Positions 24,788 to 33,937 of a DNA stretch of 62,484 nucleotides are shown here, in pieces. Within the stretch, counting starts at the first letter, position 1. Each line of letters starts with the position of its first letter. The position numbers and the translations under genes are program-made. Origin of the DNA: Sphaerisporangium rufum (GTDB taxonomy: Bacteria > Actinomycetota > Actinomycetes > Streptosporangiales > Streptosporangiaceae); NCBI RefSeq assembly GCF_016863395.1, contig NZ_BOOU01000089.1, forward strand, positions 1-62,484, given 5' to 3'. The notes beneath the pieces were generated by a model that was not told the origin of the DNA, did no database searches, and saw nothing but the letters and a program-made list of their open reading frames with translations.

Positions 24788-25516
24788 GTGCATCTGTACC
24801 GGGACGAAGGCGTCGTGCTGCGCACCCAGAAGCTGGGCGAGGCCGACCGCATCGTCACCGTGCTCACCCGGCGCACCGGCAAGGTGCGCGGGGTCGCCAA
24901 GGGGGTCCGCCGCACCAGGTCCCGGTTCGGCGCCCGGCTGGAGCCGTTCACCCACGTCGACGTCCAGCTGCACACCGGCCGCTCGCTGGACGTGATCACC
25001 CAGGTCGAGACGATCCGGCCGTACGGCGAGGCGCTGGTCGCCGACTACCCGCGCTACACCGCCGGCACCGCCATGCTGGAGACCGCCGACCGGCTCACCA
25101 TGGGCGAGAAGGAGCCCGCACTGCGGCAGTTCCTGCTCCTGGTCGGCGGCCTGCGCACCCTCGCCGAGGGCGGCCACGAGGCGCGCCTGGTGCTGGACGC
25201 CTACTTCCTGCGCTCCCTGGCCGTCGCCGGGTACGCCCCGGCGCTGGACTCCTGCGCCCGCTGCTCCACCCCGGCCATCCGCGCGTTCGCGATCCCGGCC
25301 GGCGGCGTGGTGTGCGGCGGGTGCCGGCCGGCCGGCGCCGCGGTGCCCGCCGCCGAGACCATCGGCCTGATGATCGCGCTGACCCGCGGCGACTGGGACA
25401 CCGCCGACGCCGCCGAGCCCCGGCACCGCGCCGAATGCAGCGGCCTGGTCGCCGCGTACCTGCAGTGGCACCTCGAACACGGAATACGCTCGCTACGGCA
25501 CGTCGAACGCCGGTAG
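24788..25516 (+). CDS. recO: DNA repair protein RecO
   Basis: Known role: recombination mediator that helps load RecA onto SSB-coated DNA in the RecFOR pathway. Seen: 242 residues. The N-terminal OB fold begins LYRDEGVVLRTQKLGEADRI, VRGVAKGVRRTRSRFGARLE follows, then a helical domain and the four-cysteine zinc knuckle C-A-R-C...C-G-G-C (DSCARCSTPAIRAF, VVCGGCRPAGA). The GTG at 24788 gives the usual start. It is followed by uppS 73 bases downstream on the same strand, the conserved actinobacterial order. Confidence 0.93.
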   Translation: MHLYRDEGVVLRTQKLGEADRIVTVLTRRTGKVRGVAKGVRRTRSRFGARLEPFTHVDVQLHTGRSLDVITQVETIRPYGEALVADYPRYTAGTAMLETADRLTMGEKEPALRQFLLLVGGLRTLAEGGHEARLVLDAYFLRSLAVAGYAPALDSCARCSTPAIRAFAIPAGGVVCGGCRPAGAAVPAAETIGLMIALTRGDWDTADAAEPRHRAECSGLVAAYLQWHLEHGIRSLRHVERR

Positions 25517-25589
25517 GCGCTGCCCGTGACCGCCCGCCCGAGGCCGCGCCGGCCGGCCTCCCGACACCCGGCACAGGAGAACGAAGACC

Positions 25590-26405
25590 GTGAACGTCCG
25601 CCCGCCCGCCCCGCACCCCTCTGGCGCCGTCCCGCCGCCCATTCCGCGCGACCTGGTGCCCCGGCACGTCGCGATCATCATGGACGGCAACGGCCGCTGG
25701 GCCAAGTCGCGCGGGCTGCCGCGCACCGAGGGGCACAAGGCGGGGGAGGCGTCGCTGTTCGACGTGATCGAGGGGGCGATCGAGCTCGGCGTGCCGAACC
25801 TGTCGGCCTACGCCTTCTCCACCGAGAACTGGCGGCGCTCCCCGGACGAGGTCCGCTTCCTGATGGGCTTCAACCGCGACGTCATCCGCCGCCGCCGCGA
25901 CCAGCTGCACGCCCTCGGCGTGCGGGTCCGGTGGGCCGGCCGGCCGGGACGGCTGTGGAAGAGCGTGATCAAGGAGCTCCGCGACGCCGAGGAGATGACC
26001 CGGGACAACCGCACGCTCAACCTGCAGTTCTGCGTCAACTACGGCGGGCGCGCCGAGATCGTGGACGCCGCCGCCGCGCTGGCCGCGGACGTCGCCGCCG
26101 GCCGGGTGCGGGCGGACAAGATCACCGAGCGTACCTTCGCTCGCTACCTGTACCAGCCCGAGATGCCGGAGGTCGACCTGTTCGTCCGCTCGTCCGGCGA
26201 GCAGCGCACCTCCAACTTCCTGCCCTGGCAGTCGGTCTACGCCGAGATGGTGTTCCTCAACCGGCTGTGGCCCGACTTCGACCGCCGCGACCTGTGGCAG
26301 GCCTGCGAGGTCTTCGCCAAGCGCGACCGCAGGTACGGCGGCGCGGTGCCCAACCCGGTCGCCGACCCCGGCCCCGACCCCGAGGCCGACCCGGACGCCG
26401 GCTGA
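25590..26405 (+). CDS. uppS: Isoprenyl transferase (undecaprenyl/decaprenyl diphosphate synthase, cis type)
   Basis: Known role: cis-condensation of isopentenyl diphosphate onto an allylic diphosphate to make the lipid carrier for cell wall synthesis. Seen: 271 residues with all family blocks: [72 protein letters not shown] and [20 protein letters not shown], then [14 protein letters not shown]. The C-terminal Pro/Asp-rich repeat tail ([17 protein letters not shown]) is not part of the family and comes from short tandem repeats that continue past the stop codon. GTG at 25590. Actinobacteria often have two such genes; chain length cannot be told from sequence. Confidence 0.93.
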   Translation: MNVRPPAPHPSGAVPPPIPRDLVPRHVAIIMDGNGRWAKSRGLPRTEGHKAGEASLFDVIEGAIELGVPNLSAYAFSTENWRRSPDEVRFLMGFNRDVIRRRRDQLHALGVRVRWAGRPGRLWKSVIKELRDAEEMTRDNRTLNLQFCVNYGGRAEIVDAAAALAADVAAGRVRADKITERTFARYLYQPEMPEVDLFVRSSGEQRTSNFLPWQSVYAEMVFLNRLWPDFDRRDLWQACEVFAKRDRRYGGAVPNPVADPGPDPEADPDAG

Positions 26406-26427
26406 CCCGGACGCCGGCGCCGACCCC

Positions 26428-26478
26428 GGATGCGGGCCGATCCGGGATGCGGGCCGATCCGGACGCGGGCCGACCCCG
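26428..26478. repeat. About 17-bp tandem repeat behind uppS
   Basis: GGATGCGGGCCGATCCG occurs at 26428-26444 and exactly again at 26445-26461, and a third diverged copy follows. Related Asp/Pro-coding repeats precede it inside the uppS 3' end. Confidence 0.7.
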
Positions 26479-26494
26479 GATGCCGGGCCGCGGG

Positions 26495-27637
26495 TCAGCC
26501 CAGCACCGAGAGGGCGATCTGCGGCCGTCCGGCGCCGAGGAAGAAGATGCCCGGATACCCCCGGGTCTCGAACCGGCCGCTGCGGTTGTTCCGCAGCACC
26601 GAGGTCTCGATGCGCAGCGTGCCGGTGCGGTCGTTGCTGACGAAGAACACCGCGCCGCCGCCCTCGTTCGCCTGGTTGCCGGTCAGCACCGAGCCGGCGA
26701 TCCGGACGTCGAACCGGTTGCCGTCGGCGTAGATCGCCCCGCCGCTGCCGCCGCCGGGCGTGCCGGCCCGCGCCGGGTTGGCCCCGCGGCCGACCGCCCG
26801 GTTGTGGCTCAGCACGCTGTTGAGCACCTGCCAGGAGGTGCCGATGCCGCTCAGCGCGCCGCCGTTGGCGCAGGTGCCGCCGAGCCCGGGCGCCCCGCCG
26901 AACGTGCTGTTCACCACGTACACCGGGCGGTCGCGGTACTGGTCCAGCGCGCGGATCGCCCCGCCGCCGACGTCCGGCCCGGCCGGGTCGCAGCGGTTGC
27001 GGACGAACACCGAGTTCACCACCTTCAGCCGGCCGCCGCGGGCGAAGATCGCGCCGCCGCCCCCGCCGTCGGTGCGCTGCCCGGTGGCGTCGCCGTCGGC
27101 GAACGTCAGGTTCTGCACGGTCAGCCGGGGGGTCGCCTGGTCCTGGCAGTGCGCGGTGGTCCACGTCTGCGCCCGGTCGCAGGTGTTCAGGTACAGGATG
27201 CGCCGCCGGCCCTCGCCGCTCAGCGTGACCTTGCCGCCGCCGTCCAGCACCACCCGGGCGCTGGTGTTGACGACCTTGGCGGTGGCGGCCATCCGGATCG
27301 TCACCGGGTCCGGCCCGCAGGAGAAGGTGATGACGCCGCCGGCGGCCACCGCGGCGACCACCGCGGCGGAGGTGCAGCTCGCCGGGGTGCCGTTCCCGAC
27401 CACCCGGTCGGGGTCGGCGGTGCGCTCGGCCCGCGCCTCGGCCGGCACCCGGGCCCGGCCCTTGGGATTGCCCGGCGCGAACCGCGCGGCGGGCCGGGCG
27501 GCCCGCGCATCGGCCGCCGCCGTGGCCTGGACCGCCGCCCCGGCGGGCGGTGCCGGCAGCACGGGCGGCGACAGCACCGGCAGCGACAGGACGGTCAGAA
27601 CGGACAGGACCCTGACCGGGCCACGGTTCCTCGGCAT
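26495..27637 (-). CDS. Secreted right-handed parallel beta-helix protein
   Basis: Seen: 380 residues. The signal peptide is RVLSVLTVLSLPVLSPPVLP followed by an Ala-rich linker (ATAAADARAARPAARF). From about residue 95 on, repeated short strands with turns form a pectate-lyase-like beta-helix: ITFSCGPDPVTIRM, RVVLDGGGKVTLSGEGRRRI, LTVQNLTFADGDATG, GGGAIFARGGRLKVVNSVFV, GGAIYADGNRFDVRIAGSVL and EGGGAVFFVSNDRTGTLRIE. This resembles actinobacterial surface-exposed beta-helix proteins. No lyase active-site set is obvious, so binding rather than catalysis is as likely. ATG at 27637; the ribosome site is weak. It converges on uppS. Confidence 0.78.
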   Translation of the reverse strand: MPRNRGPVRVLSVLTVLSLPVLSPPVLPAPPAGAAVQATAAADARAARPAARFAPGNPKGRARVPAEARAERTADPDRVVGNGTPASCTSAAVVAAVAAGGVITFSCGPDPVTIRMAATAKVVNTSARVVLDGGGKVTLSGEGRRRILYLNTCDRAQTWTTAHCQDQATPRLTVQNLTFADGDATGQRTDGGGGGAIFARGGRLKVVNSVFVRNRCDPAGPDVGGGAIRALDQYRDRPVYVVNSTFGGAPGLGGTCANGGALSGIGTSWQVLNSVLSHNRAVGRGANPARAGTPGGGSGGAIYADGNRFDVRIAGSVLTGNQANEGGGAVFFVSNDRTGTLRIETSVLRNNRSGRFETRGYPGIFFLGAGRPQIALSVLG

Positions 27638-27707
27638 GACCGGGATGCTAGCGGGGGACGGCCGGGAAATCCGGCGGTCGGCCGGATGGCCGGGCATGGC
27701 GCCGCGC

Positions 27708-27796
27708 GGGTCAGCCACGCCGCCGCGCCGGGTCAGCCGTGCAGCCGTGCCGGGTCAGCCGTAGCGTCGCGCCGGGTCAGCCGCGCCGGGTCAGCC
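27708..27796. repeat. Five spaced copies of GGGTCAGCC at the end of the CGNR gene
   Basis: GGGTCAGCC occurs at 27708, 27730, 27752, 27774 and 27788, with a period of 22 then 14 bases. The last copy contains the stop codon of the CGNR gene. Confidence 0.75.
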
Positions 27797-28339
27797 GCGC
27801 CGTCGCGCCCGGTAGGCGGCCACGTGCATCCGGTTTCCGCAGGTGCGGCTGTCGCAGTACACCCGGGACCGGTTGCGCGACTCGTCCACGAAGACGCTGC
27901 CGCAGTCGGGCGCGGCGCAGCTGCGCAACCGATCCGAGCCGTGCTCGGCGAGCAGGTGGGCCAGCGCCACCCCGCACTCGGCGGCCAGGTGCTCGGCCAG
28001 CGACGCGCCGGGCGCGAAGTAGTGCACGTGCAGCGGCCAGCCGTCGTGCTCGGTCAGCCGCGCGGTGATCGGGGTGCGCTCCAGCAGCACGTTCAGCCGC
28101 GAGGTCGCGGTGGCCAGGTCCGGCGCGGTGAAGATCTCGAAGAACACCCGGCGCACGGCGTGCACCTCGGGCAGGTCATCGGGCCCGAGCGACCGGACGC
28201 CGGTCACCTCCTCGCGCCGCACGAACTCGGTCAGCGCCGGCACGTCGCCGAGCCGCTCGGGGCCGCCGGTCTCCGGCGCGGTGTTCACCAGCGCCGCGGC
28301 GGTGGCCAGCGAGCAGGACAGGTCGTGGCTGAACGGCAT
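27791..28339 (-). CDS. CGNR zinc-finger domain protein
   Basis: Seen: 182 residues. The N-terminal stress-sensor-like part (LATAAALVNTAPETGG, LTEFVRREEVTGVRSL, DLPEVHAVRRVFFEIF) is followed by a C-terminal CGNR zinc finger: LRSCAAPDCGSVFVDESRNR then SRVYCDSRTCGNRMHVAAYR (C-x4-C...C-x4-C-G-N-R). Family knowledge: putative transcriptional regulators binding DNA through the zinc finger. It starts six bases after the zur stop on the same strand, so it is probably co-transcribed with the zinc regulator and may respond to zinc itself. The stop lies in a GGGTCAGCC repeat. Confidence 0.9.
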   Translation of the reverse strand: MPFSHDLSCSLATAAALVNTAPETGGPERLGDVPALTEFVRREEVTGVRSLGPDDLPEVHAVRRVFFEIFTAPDLATATSRLNVLLERTPITARLTEHDGWPLHVHYFAPGASLAEHLAAECGVALAHLLAEHGSDRLRSCAAPDCGSVFVDESRNRSRVYCDSRTCGNRMHVAAYRARRRG

Positions 28340-28345
28340 GGGCGC

Positions 28346-28735
28346 TCAGCCCGCCGACGCCACGGCCGAACAGGACGAGCAGGTGCCGAACACCTCGACC
28401 GTGTGGGTGATCGCGGTGAAACCGTGCTCGGCCCCCACCGCCTCCGCCCAGCGCTCGACGGCCGGGCCGTCCACCTCCACGGTGCGCCCGCACCCGCGGC
28501 AGACCAGGTGGTGGTGGTGGCGGCCGGTGGCGCAGGCGCGGTAGACCGCCTCGCCGTCGTCGGTGCGCAGCACGTCGATCTGGCCGGCGTCCGCCAGCGA
28601 CTGCAGGGCCCGGTAGACGGTGGTCAGGCCGATCTTGGCGCCGTCGGCCCGCAACTCGGCGTAGATGTCCTGCGCGCTGCGGAACCCGTCGCTCTGCGCG
28701 AGGAGGCTGCGGACGGCGTCGCGGCGGCTGCTCAT
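28346..28735 (-). CDS. zur: Zinc uptake regulator of the Fur family
   Basis: Known role: zinc-bound dimers repress zinc uptake genes. Seen: 129 residues. Winged helix (SDGFRSAQDIYAELRADGAK then IGLTTVYRALQSLADAG), then the metal-binding dimerisation domain with HHHHLVCRGCGRTVEVDGP and the structural cysteines of GTCSSCS, giving two C-x-x-C pairs. ATG at 28735 is preferred because GGAGG lies five bases upstream; a GTG six bases earlier would fall on that ribosome site. It follows znuB after 138 bases on the same strand. The neighbouring znuABC genes and the box at 31534 make zinc, not iron, the likely metal. Confidence 0.9.
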   Translation of the reverse strand: MSSRRDAVRSLLAQSDGFRSAQDIYAELRADGAKIGLTTVYRALQSLADAGQIDVLRTDDGEAVYRACATGRHHHHLVCRGCGRTVEVDGPAVERWAEAVGAEHGFTAITHTVEVFGTCSSCSAVASAG

Positions 28736-28873
28736 CGGCACCTCCGGCTGCGGGACCGTGCGGTCATCGATACTCCTTGAGCGTGGAACCTGCGCCTCCG
28801 GCCCGGGACGGGCGGTCCGCGGCGGAGCCGGCCACCCCGCCGAGCGCGAGGATCTCCCCCCGGCGGGCGGAGG

Positions 28874-29707
28874 TCAAGGCGTGACCTCCCGCGCCCGGCC
28901 CCGGCGGACGAATCTACCGACACCCAGCGCCACCGTGAAACCGCCGAGCGCGATCAGCACGATGGCCGCGCCCGGTGACACGCCGGCGTAGAACGCGGTG
29001 GTCAGCCCGCCCACGGTGGCCGCCACGCCGATCGCCATCGCCGCCAGCATGGTCGCGGCGAAGCCGCGGGTGAGCTGCTGGCCGGTGGCCACCGGCACCA
29101 CCATCAGCGCGCTGACCAGCAGCAGGCCCACCACCCGCATCGCGATCACCACGGTGAGGGCCGCGGTCACCGCGATGAGCAGGCTGAGGAACCGCACCGG
29201 CAGGCCGCTGACCTTGGCCACCTCCTCGTCCTGGCACAGCACGAACAGCTGGCGGCCGAAGGCGGCGACCACGCCGAGCACGAACGCGGCCAGCAGGGCG
29301 ATCACCCAGATGTCCTCGGTGGTCACGCTGCTGATCGACCCGAAAAGGTAGGAGGTGAGCGTGGCGTTGCTGCCACCCGGTGCCAGGCCGATGAGCAGCA
29401 CCCCGCCGGCGATGCCGCCGTAGAACAGCAGGGCGAGCGCGACGTCGCCCGTGGTGCGCCCACGCGCGCGCACCAGCTCGATCGCCACCGCGCCGAGCAC
29501 CGCCACCACCACGGCGGTGAGCACCGGCGCGGTGCCGGTGAGGAAGCCCAGGGCCACGCCGGTCAGCGCCACGTGCCCGATGCCGTCGCCGAGCAGCGCG
29601 AGCCGGCGCTGCACGATGAAGGTGCCGACCGCCGGCGCGGCCAGGCCGACGAGCAGCGCGGCCACCAGCGCGCGCACCATGAAGTCGTAGCTCAGCAACT
29701 CGATCAT
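28874..29707 (-). CDS. znuB: Zinc ABC transporter permease
   Basis: Known role: membrane channel of the ZnuABC zinc importer. Seen: 277 residues, eight to nine helices, starting MIELLSYDFMVRALVAALLV. Family motifs include GTFIVQRRLALLGDGIGHVA (the ABC-3 contact loop), LTGVALGFLTGTAPV, TLTSYLFGSISSVTTEDIWV, LFVLCQDEEVAKVSGLPVRF and VGLLLVSALMVVPVATGQQL. Its ATG overlaps the znuC stop by four bases. It acts with ZnuC (29704-30528) and the lipoprotein ZnuA. Manganese permeases of the same family are the alternative; the His-rich ZnuA and the Zur box favour zinc. Confidence 0.93.
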   Translation of the reverse strand: MIELLSYDFMVRALVAALLVGLAAPAVGTFIVQRRLALLGDGIGHVALTGVALGFLTGTAPVLTAVVVAVLGAVAIELVRARGRTTGDVALALLFYGGIAGGVLLIGLAPGGSNATLTSYLFGSISSVTTEDIWVIALLAAFVLGVVAAFGRQLFVLCQDEEVAKVSGLPVRFLSLLIAVTAALTVVIAMRVVGLLLVSALMVVPVATGQQLTRGFAATMLAAMAIGVAATVGGLTTAFYAGVSPGAAIVLIALGGFTVALGVGRFVRRGRAREVTP

Positions 29708-30528
29708 CCACGGTCCTCCGGGGTGAGCGGGCCGCCCGCGACGCCGTAGGCGTGCGGCCGGCCCTGCTCGTGGCCGGGATGGGGATGGCAGCCGGGTGCC
29801 CCGTCCGGCGCGCCGTCCCGGGCGACCAGGCCGTCGCGCAGCTCGACCACCCGGGTGATCAGCGGCGCCATCGGCCCGAGCTCGTGCGCGACCAGCAGCA
29901 CGGTGCGGCCCTGCCCGACCAGCGTTTCCAGGGTTCCGGCCAGGTGACGCTGGCTGCCGGCGTCCACCCCCGCGGTCGGCTCGTCCATGACGAACGTCTC
30001 CGGCTCGCCGGCCAGCGCCCGGGCGATGAGCACCCGCTGCTGCTGGCCGCCCGACAGCAGCCCGACCGGGTCGCCGGCCCGCGCGCCGAGGTCCACCGCG
30101 TCCAGCGCCCGGGCCACCGCGGCGCGGTCGGCGGCGCGGTCGCGGCCGAGCCGGCGCCGCCGGGCCACCCGGCCGGAGGCCACCACCTCGCGGACGGTGG
30201 CCGGCACGCCGCCGCCGATCGACAGGCGCTGCGGCACGTAGCCGATGCGCCACCAGTCGCGGAACCGGGCCGGGGGCAGGCCGTACAGCTCGGTGGTGCC
30301 GGCCGCCAGCGGCACCAGGCCGAGCAGCGCGCGGATGAGCGTGGACTTGCCCGACCCGTTGGCGCCGAGCACGGCCACCACCTCGCCGGCCGCCACGTGC
30401 AGGTCGACGCCGCGCAGCACCGGCCGCCCGTCCAGGGCGACCTGGCCGCCGGTCATGGCGAACGCGGGCGGCGCGGCGGCCGGCCGGGGCGGGTCGGCGG
30501 CGCCGGCCGCCGGTGCTGATCGGGTCAT
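29704..30528 (-). CDS. znuC: Zinc ABC transporter ATP-binding protein
   Basis: Seen: about 274 residues. Walker [16 protein letters not shown]-loop IGYVPQRLSIGGGVPATVRE, signature LLSGGQQQRVLIARAL, Walker B ETFVMDEPTAGVDAGSQRHL and H-loop LLVAHELGPM are complete. The C-terminal His-containing tail (PGCHPHPGHEQGRPHAYG) is unusual and may bind zinc. Start ATG 30528 gives a four-base overlap with the znuA stop; ATG 30534 is the alternative and has no better ribosome site. It drives zinc uptake with ZnuB and ZnuA as part of the Zur-controlled operon. Confidence 0.93.
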   Translation of the reverse strand: MTRSAPAAGAADPPRPAAAPPAFAMTGGQVALDGRPVLRGVDLHVAAGEVVAVLGANGSGKSTLIRALLGLVPLAAGTTELYGLPPARFRDWWRIGYVPQRLSIGGGVPATVREVVASGRVARRRRLGRDRAADRAAVARALDAVDLGARAGDPVGLLSGGQQQRVLIARALAGEPETFVMDEPTAGVDAGSQRHLAGTLETLVGQGRTVLLVAHELGPMAPLITRVVELRDGLVARDGAPDGAPGCHPHPGHEQGRPHAYGVAGGPLTPEDRG

Positions 30529-31514
30529 CGACATCCCAGGGCGGTGCGGAGGGCGGAGAGGTTGGCGCGGGCGGCGGCGAGGTGGTCGCCCTGGGCGGGG
30601 CGGCTCTCGATCGGGTCCAGCACGGCGGTGCGCGCGCCGATCTCGCGGGCGAGGACCTCGGCGACCTTGGGGCTGACGAGGGTCTCGGTGAAAATGGTAG
30701 TCACCTTCTCCTGCCGTGCGAGCCGCGCGGCCTCGGCGAGCCGCGCCGGAGCGGGCTCGGCCTCGGGGTCCAGGCCGCTGATGGCCACCTGCTTCAGGTG
30801 GTAGCGGTTCGCCAGGTGGCCGAACGCGGCGTGCGCGGTGAGGATGGTGCGGCCGGCGCAGTTCGCCAGGCCCCGCTGGTACTCCTGGTCCAGGGCGCCG
30901 AGCTCGCCGGCGGTGGTCTCGGCCCGCCCGGTGTACCCGGCGGCGTGGGCGGAGTCGGCGGCGGCGAGCCGCCGGCCGAGTTCGGTGCCCGCGGCGGCCA
31001 GCCGGGTGGGGTCCAGCCAGACGTGCGGGTCGGTGGCGCCGTGCTCGTCGTGCCCGCCGGCCTCGTCGTCGTGGCCGGCAGGGTCGTCGTGGTCGTCGTG
31101 GTCGCCGTCCGGCGGCGCGGGCAGCGGGGTGCCGGCCGCCGTCGTGATGTCGTAGGCCTTGCCGGCGGCGTGCTGCTCGACGGCCTCGTCCACGGCGGGC
31201 TGCAGCCCCTTGACGTACACGACCAGGTCGGCCCGCCCGATGTCGGCGATCTGGCGCGGGGTCAGCTCCAGGTCGTGCGGCTCGACGCCGGGTGCGGTGA
31301 GCCCGGCGACCTCGGCGTCCGGCCCGGCCACCCGGGCCGACAGCCATTCCAGCGGGTAGAAGGCGGCCAGCACCCGCGGCCCGTCGCCGGCCGGGCCGGT
31401 GGCGGCGGAGGTGCCGGGGGAGCAGGCGGTGGCGGCGAGCAGGGCGCCGGCGCCGAGCAGCGCGGCGAGGGTGCGGGGGCGGGACGAGCGACGGTACCTG
31501 GACGAATGGGGCAT
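30525..31514 (-). CDS. znuA: Zinc-binding lipoprotein of the ZnuABC importer
   Basis: Known role: captures zinc outside the membrane and delivers it to ZnuB. Seen: 329 residues. Lipoprotein signal peptide LAALLGAGALLAATACS with the lipobox cysteine, then VLAAFYPLEWLSARVAG, GVEPHDLELTPRQ, a metal loop rich in His and Asp (DGDHDDHDDPAGHDDEAGGH), DPHVWLDP, ILTAHAAFGHLA and TTIFTETLVSP, the four ligand regions of the cluster A-1 family. ATG at 31514 is chosen because the longer start falls in the Zur box. Zur control is inferred from the box at 31534-31552. Confidence 0.93.
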   Translation of the reverse strand: MPHSSRYRRSSRPRTLAALLGAGALLAATACSPGTSAATGPAGDGPRVLAAFYPLEWLSARVAGPDAEVAGLTAPGVEPHDLELTPRQIADIGRADLVVYVKGLQPAVDEAVEQHAAGKAYDITTAAGTPLPAPPDGDHDDHDDPAGHDDEAGGHDEHGATDPHVWLDPTRLAAAGTELGRRLAAADSAHAAGYTGRAETTAGELGALDQEYQRGLANCAGRTILTAHAAFGHLANRYHLKQVAISGLDPEAEPAPARLAEAARLARQEKVTTIFTETLVSPKVAEVLAREIGARTAVLDPIESRPAQGDHLAAARANLSALRTALGCR

Positions 31515-31533
31515 CACCCTGACGAGTATCCGC

Positions 31534-31552
31534 AGAATGAAAACCATTGTCA
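31534..31552 (-). promoter_or_regulatory. Probable Zur box upstream of znuA
   Basis: Read on the minus strand, TGACAATGGTTTTCATTCT resembles the actinobacterial Zur consensus of the form TGA-AATG-TTTTCA. It ends 20 bases upstream of the znuA ATG, within the promoter, as expected for zinc-dependent repression. Confidence 0.8.
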
Positions 31553-31598
31553 AAATCGGCCGGCGCCGCCCGCCCGGGGAGCACCTGCCCGCCGGGCG

Positions 31599-32036
31599 TC
31601 AGAACACGCCGAAGCGGGCGGCCGCGAAGAGCACCAGGAACGTCACCAGCGCGACGCGCAGGAATCGGGCGAACGTCCCCAGCGACGGCCAGGACATGTA
31701 GGCCAGCCACAGCACGAAGCCCAGCACCGGCAGCACGGCGATCCCGCCCCGCCAGTCCGCCACCGCGAAGCCCACCAGCAGCAGCGCCACCAGGACCACC
31801 GGAATCAGCCAGCGCGGCAGCCGGTACAGGAAGACCAGCGGGGCCGCGCTGCGCCGCTCGACCGCGCGGCGCAGGCCGGTCGCGCCGGGCGTCATGAAGT
31901 GCTCGCCGGGCGGCAGCGGCCGGGGCCCGCGGCGGGCGGCGGGCCGGCGCGCGAGCGGATGCGGCGGCACCGCGCGGTCACGGCCGGAAGGCGGTGCCGC
32001 GGGCGGCCGGCGGGTGGGATCGTGCTTGTCAGCCAC
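31599..32036 (-). CDS. DUF6703-like small membrane protein
   Basis: Seen: 145 residues. A basic Pro/Arg-rich N-terminus (RRPPAAPPSGRDRAVPPHPL) precedes two to three hydrophobic helices (WLIPVVLVALLLVGFAVADW, GIAVLPVLGFVLWLAYMSWP, FLRVALVTFLVLFAAARFGV). It is similar to small actinobacterial membrane proteins of the DUF6703 type, with no known function. The GTG at 32036 is the most likely start. It lies between the znuA promoter and the small monooxygenase-like gene, which diverges. No regulatory link is visible. Confidence 0.75.
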   Translation of the reverse strand: MADKHDPTRRPPAAPPSGRDRAVPPHPLARRPAARRGPRPLPPGEHFMTPGATGLRRAVERRSAAPLVFLYRLPRWLIPVVLVALLLVGFAVADWRGGIAVLPVLGFVLWLAYMSWPSLGTFARFLRVALVTFLVLFAAARFGVF

Positions 32037-32101
32037 CTTAAGCAGCCTAGCGCCGGGGGCCCGCGCCCCGGCACCCGCGCCGGGCTGGCATGCTGAGCGG
32101 C

Positions 32102-32383
32102 ATGTTCGCCCTCATCAGGTACGCGGTCCCCGAAGCGCGCACCGCGGAGTTCACCGGGCAGGCCCGGGCGATCCTCGGCACGCTGGCCGCCCAGCCGGGC
32201 CACCTGCGCGGCAGGCTGGGCCGGTCCGTCGACGAGCCGGGCCTGTGGGCCCTGGTGACCGAGTGGGAGGGCGCGGGCTTCTACCGCCGCGCGCTGTCGG
32301 CGGCCCGGATGGACATGTACCCGCTGATGACACTGATGATCAACGAGCCGGGCGCCTTCGAGGTGGTGGCCGGCGAATCCTGA
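32102..32383 (+). CDS. Small antibiotic-biosynthesis-monooxygenase-like (ABM fold) protein
   Basis: Seen: 93 residues. MFALIRYAVPEARTAEFTGQ, LGTLAAQPGHLRGRLGRSVD and WALVTEWEGAGFYRRAL form the beta-alpha-beta pattern of dimeric alpha/beta-barrel (ABM) proteins. Some relatives degrade haem or oxidise quinones; others have no known activity. The ATG at 32102 is preferred over 32090. No ribosome site is seen, so the mRNA may be leaderless. It is divergent from the gene at 31599 and separated from glyS by 165 bases. Confidence 0.7.
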   Translation: MFALIRYAVPEARTAEFTGQARAILGTLAAQPGHLRGRLGRSVDEPGLWALVTEWEGAGFYRRALSAARMDMYPLMTLMINEPGAFEVVAGES

Positions 32384-32548
32384 GGGTCTGCGGCCTTCGC
32401 GGCCGGCCGGCCACCCGCCGCCCGGCCGCCGCGCGGAATTGTGGGCGGGTCCGGCCTCGCCTTCCCCTAAGCTTGAGCCGATCGGGCAGGTGAAGCGCCC
32501 TCTGATCGACCGACTCGACCCCGACCGCCAGCCGGATGGAGATTCTTG

Positions 32549-33926
<1,378 letters not shown>

Positions 33927-33937
<11 letters not shown>

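Noticed and set aside
25526-28780. A 1084-codon plus-strand open frame across uppS, the beta-helix gene and zur
   Set aside because: It runs through several real genes in both orientations and encodes low-complexity Arg/Pro/Gly sequence without any motif.
32384-32548. T-box leader before glyS
   Set aside because: No specifier hairpin or UGGN-type antiterminator element could be recognised; only a short GGGC/GCCC hairpin is present.
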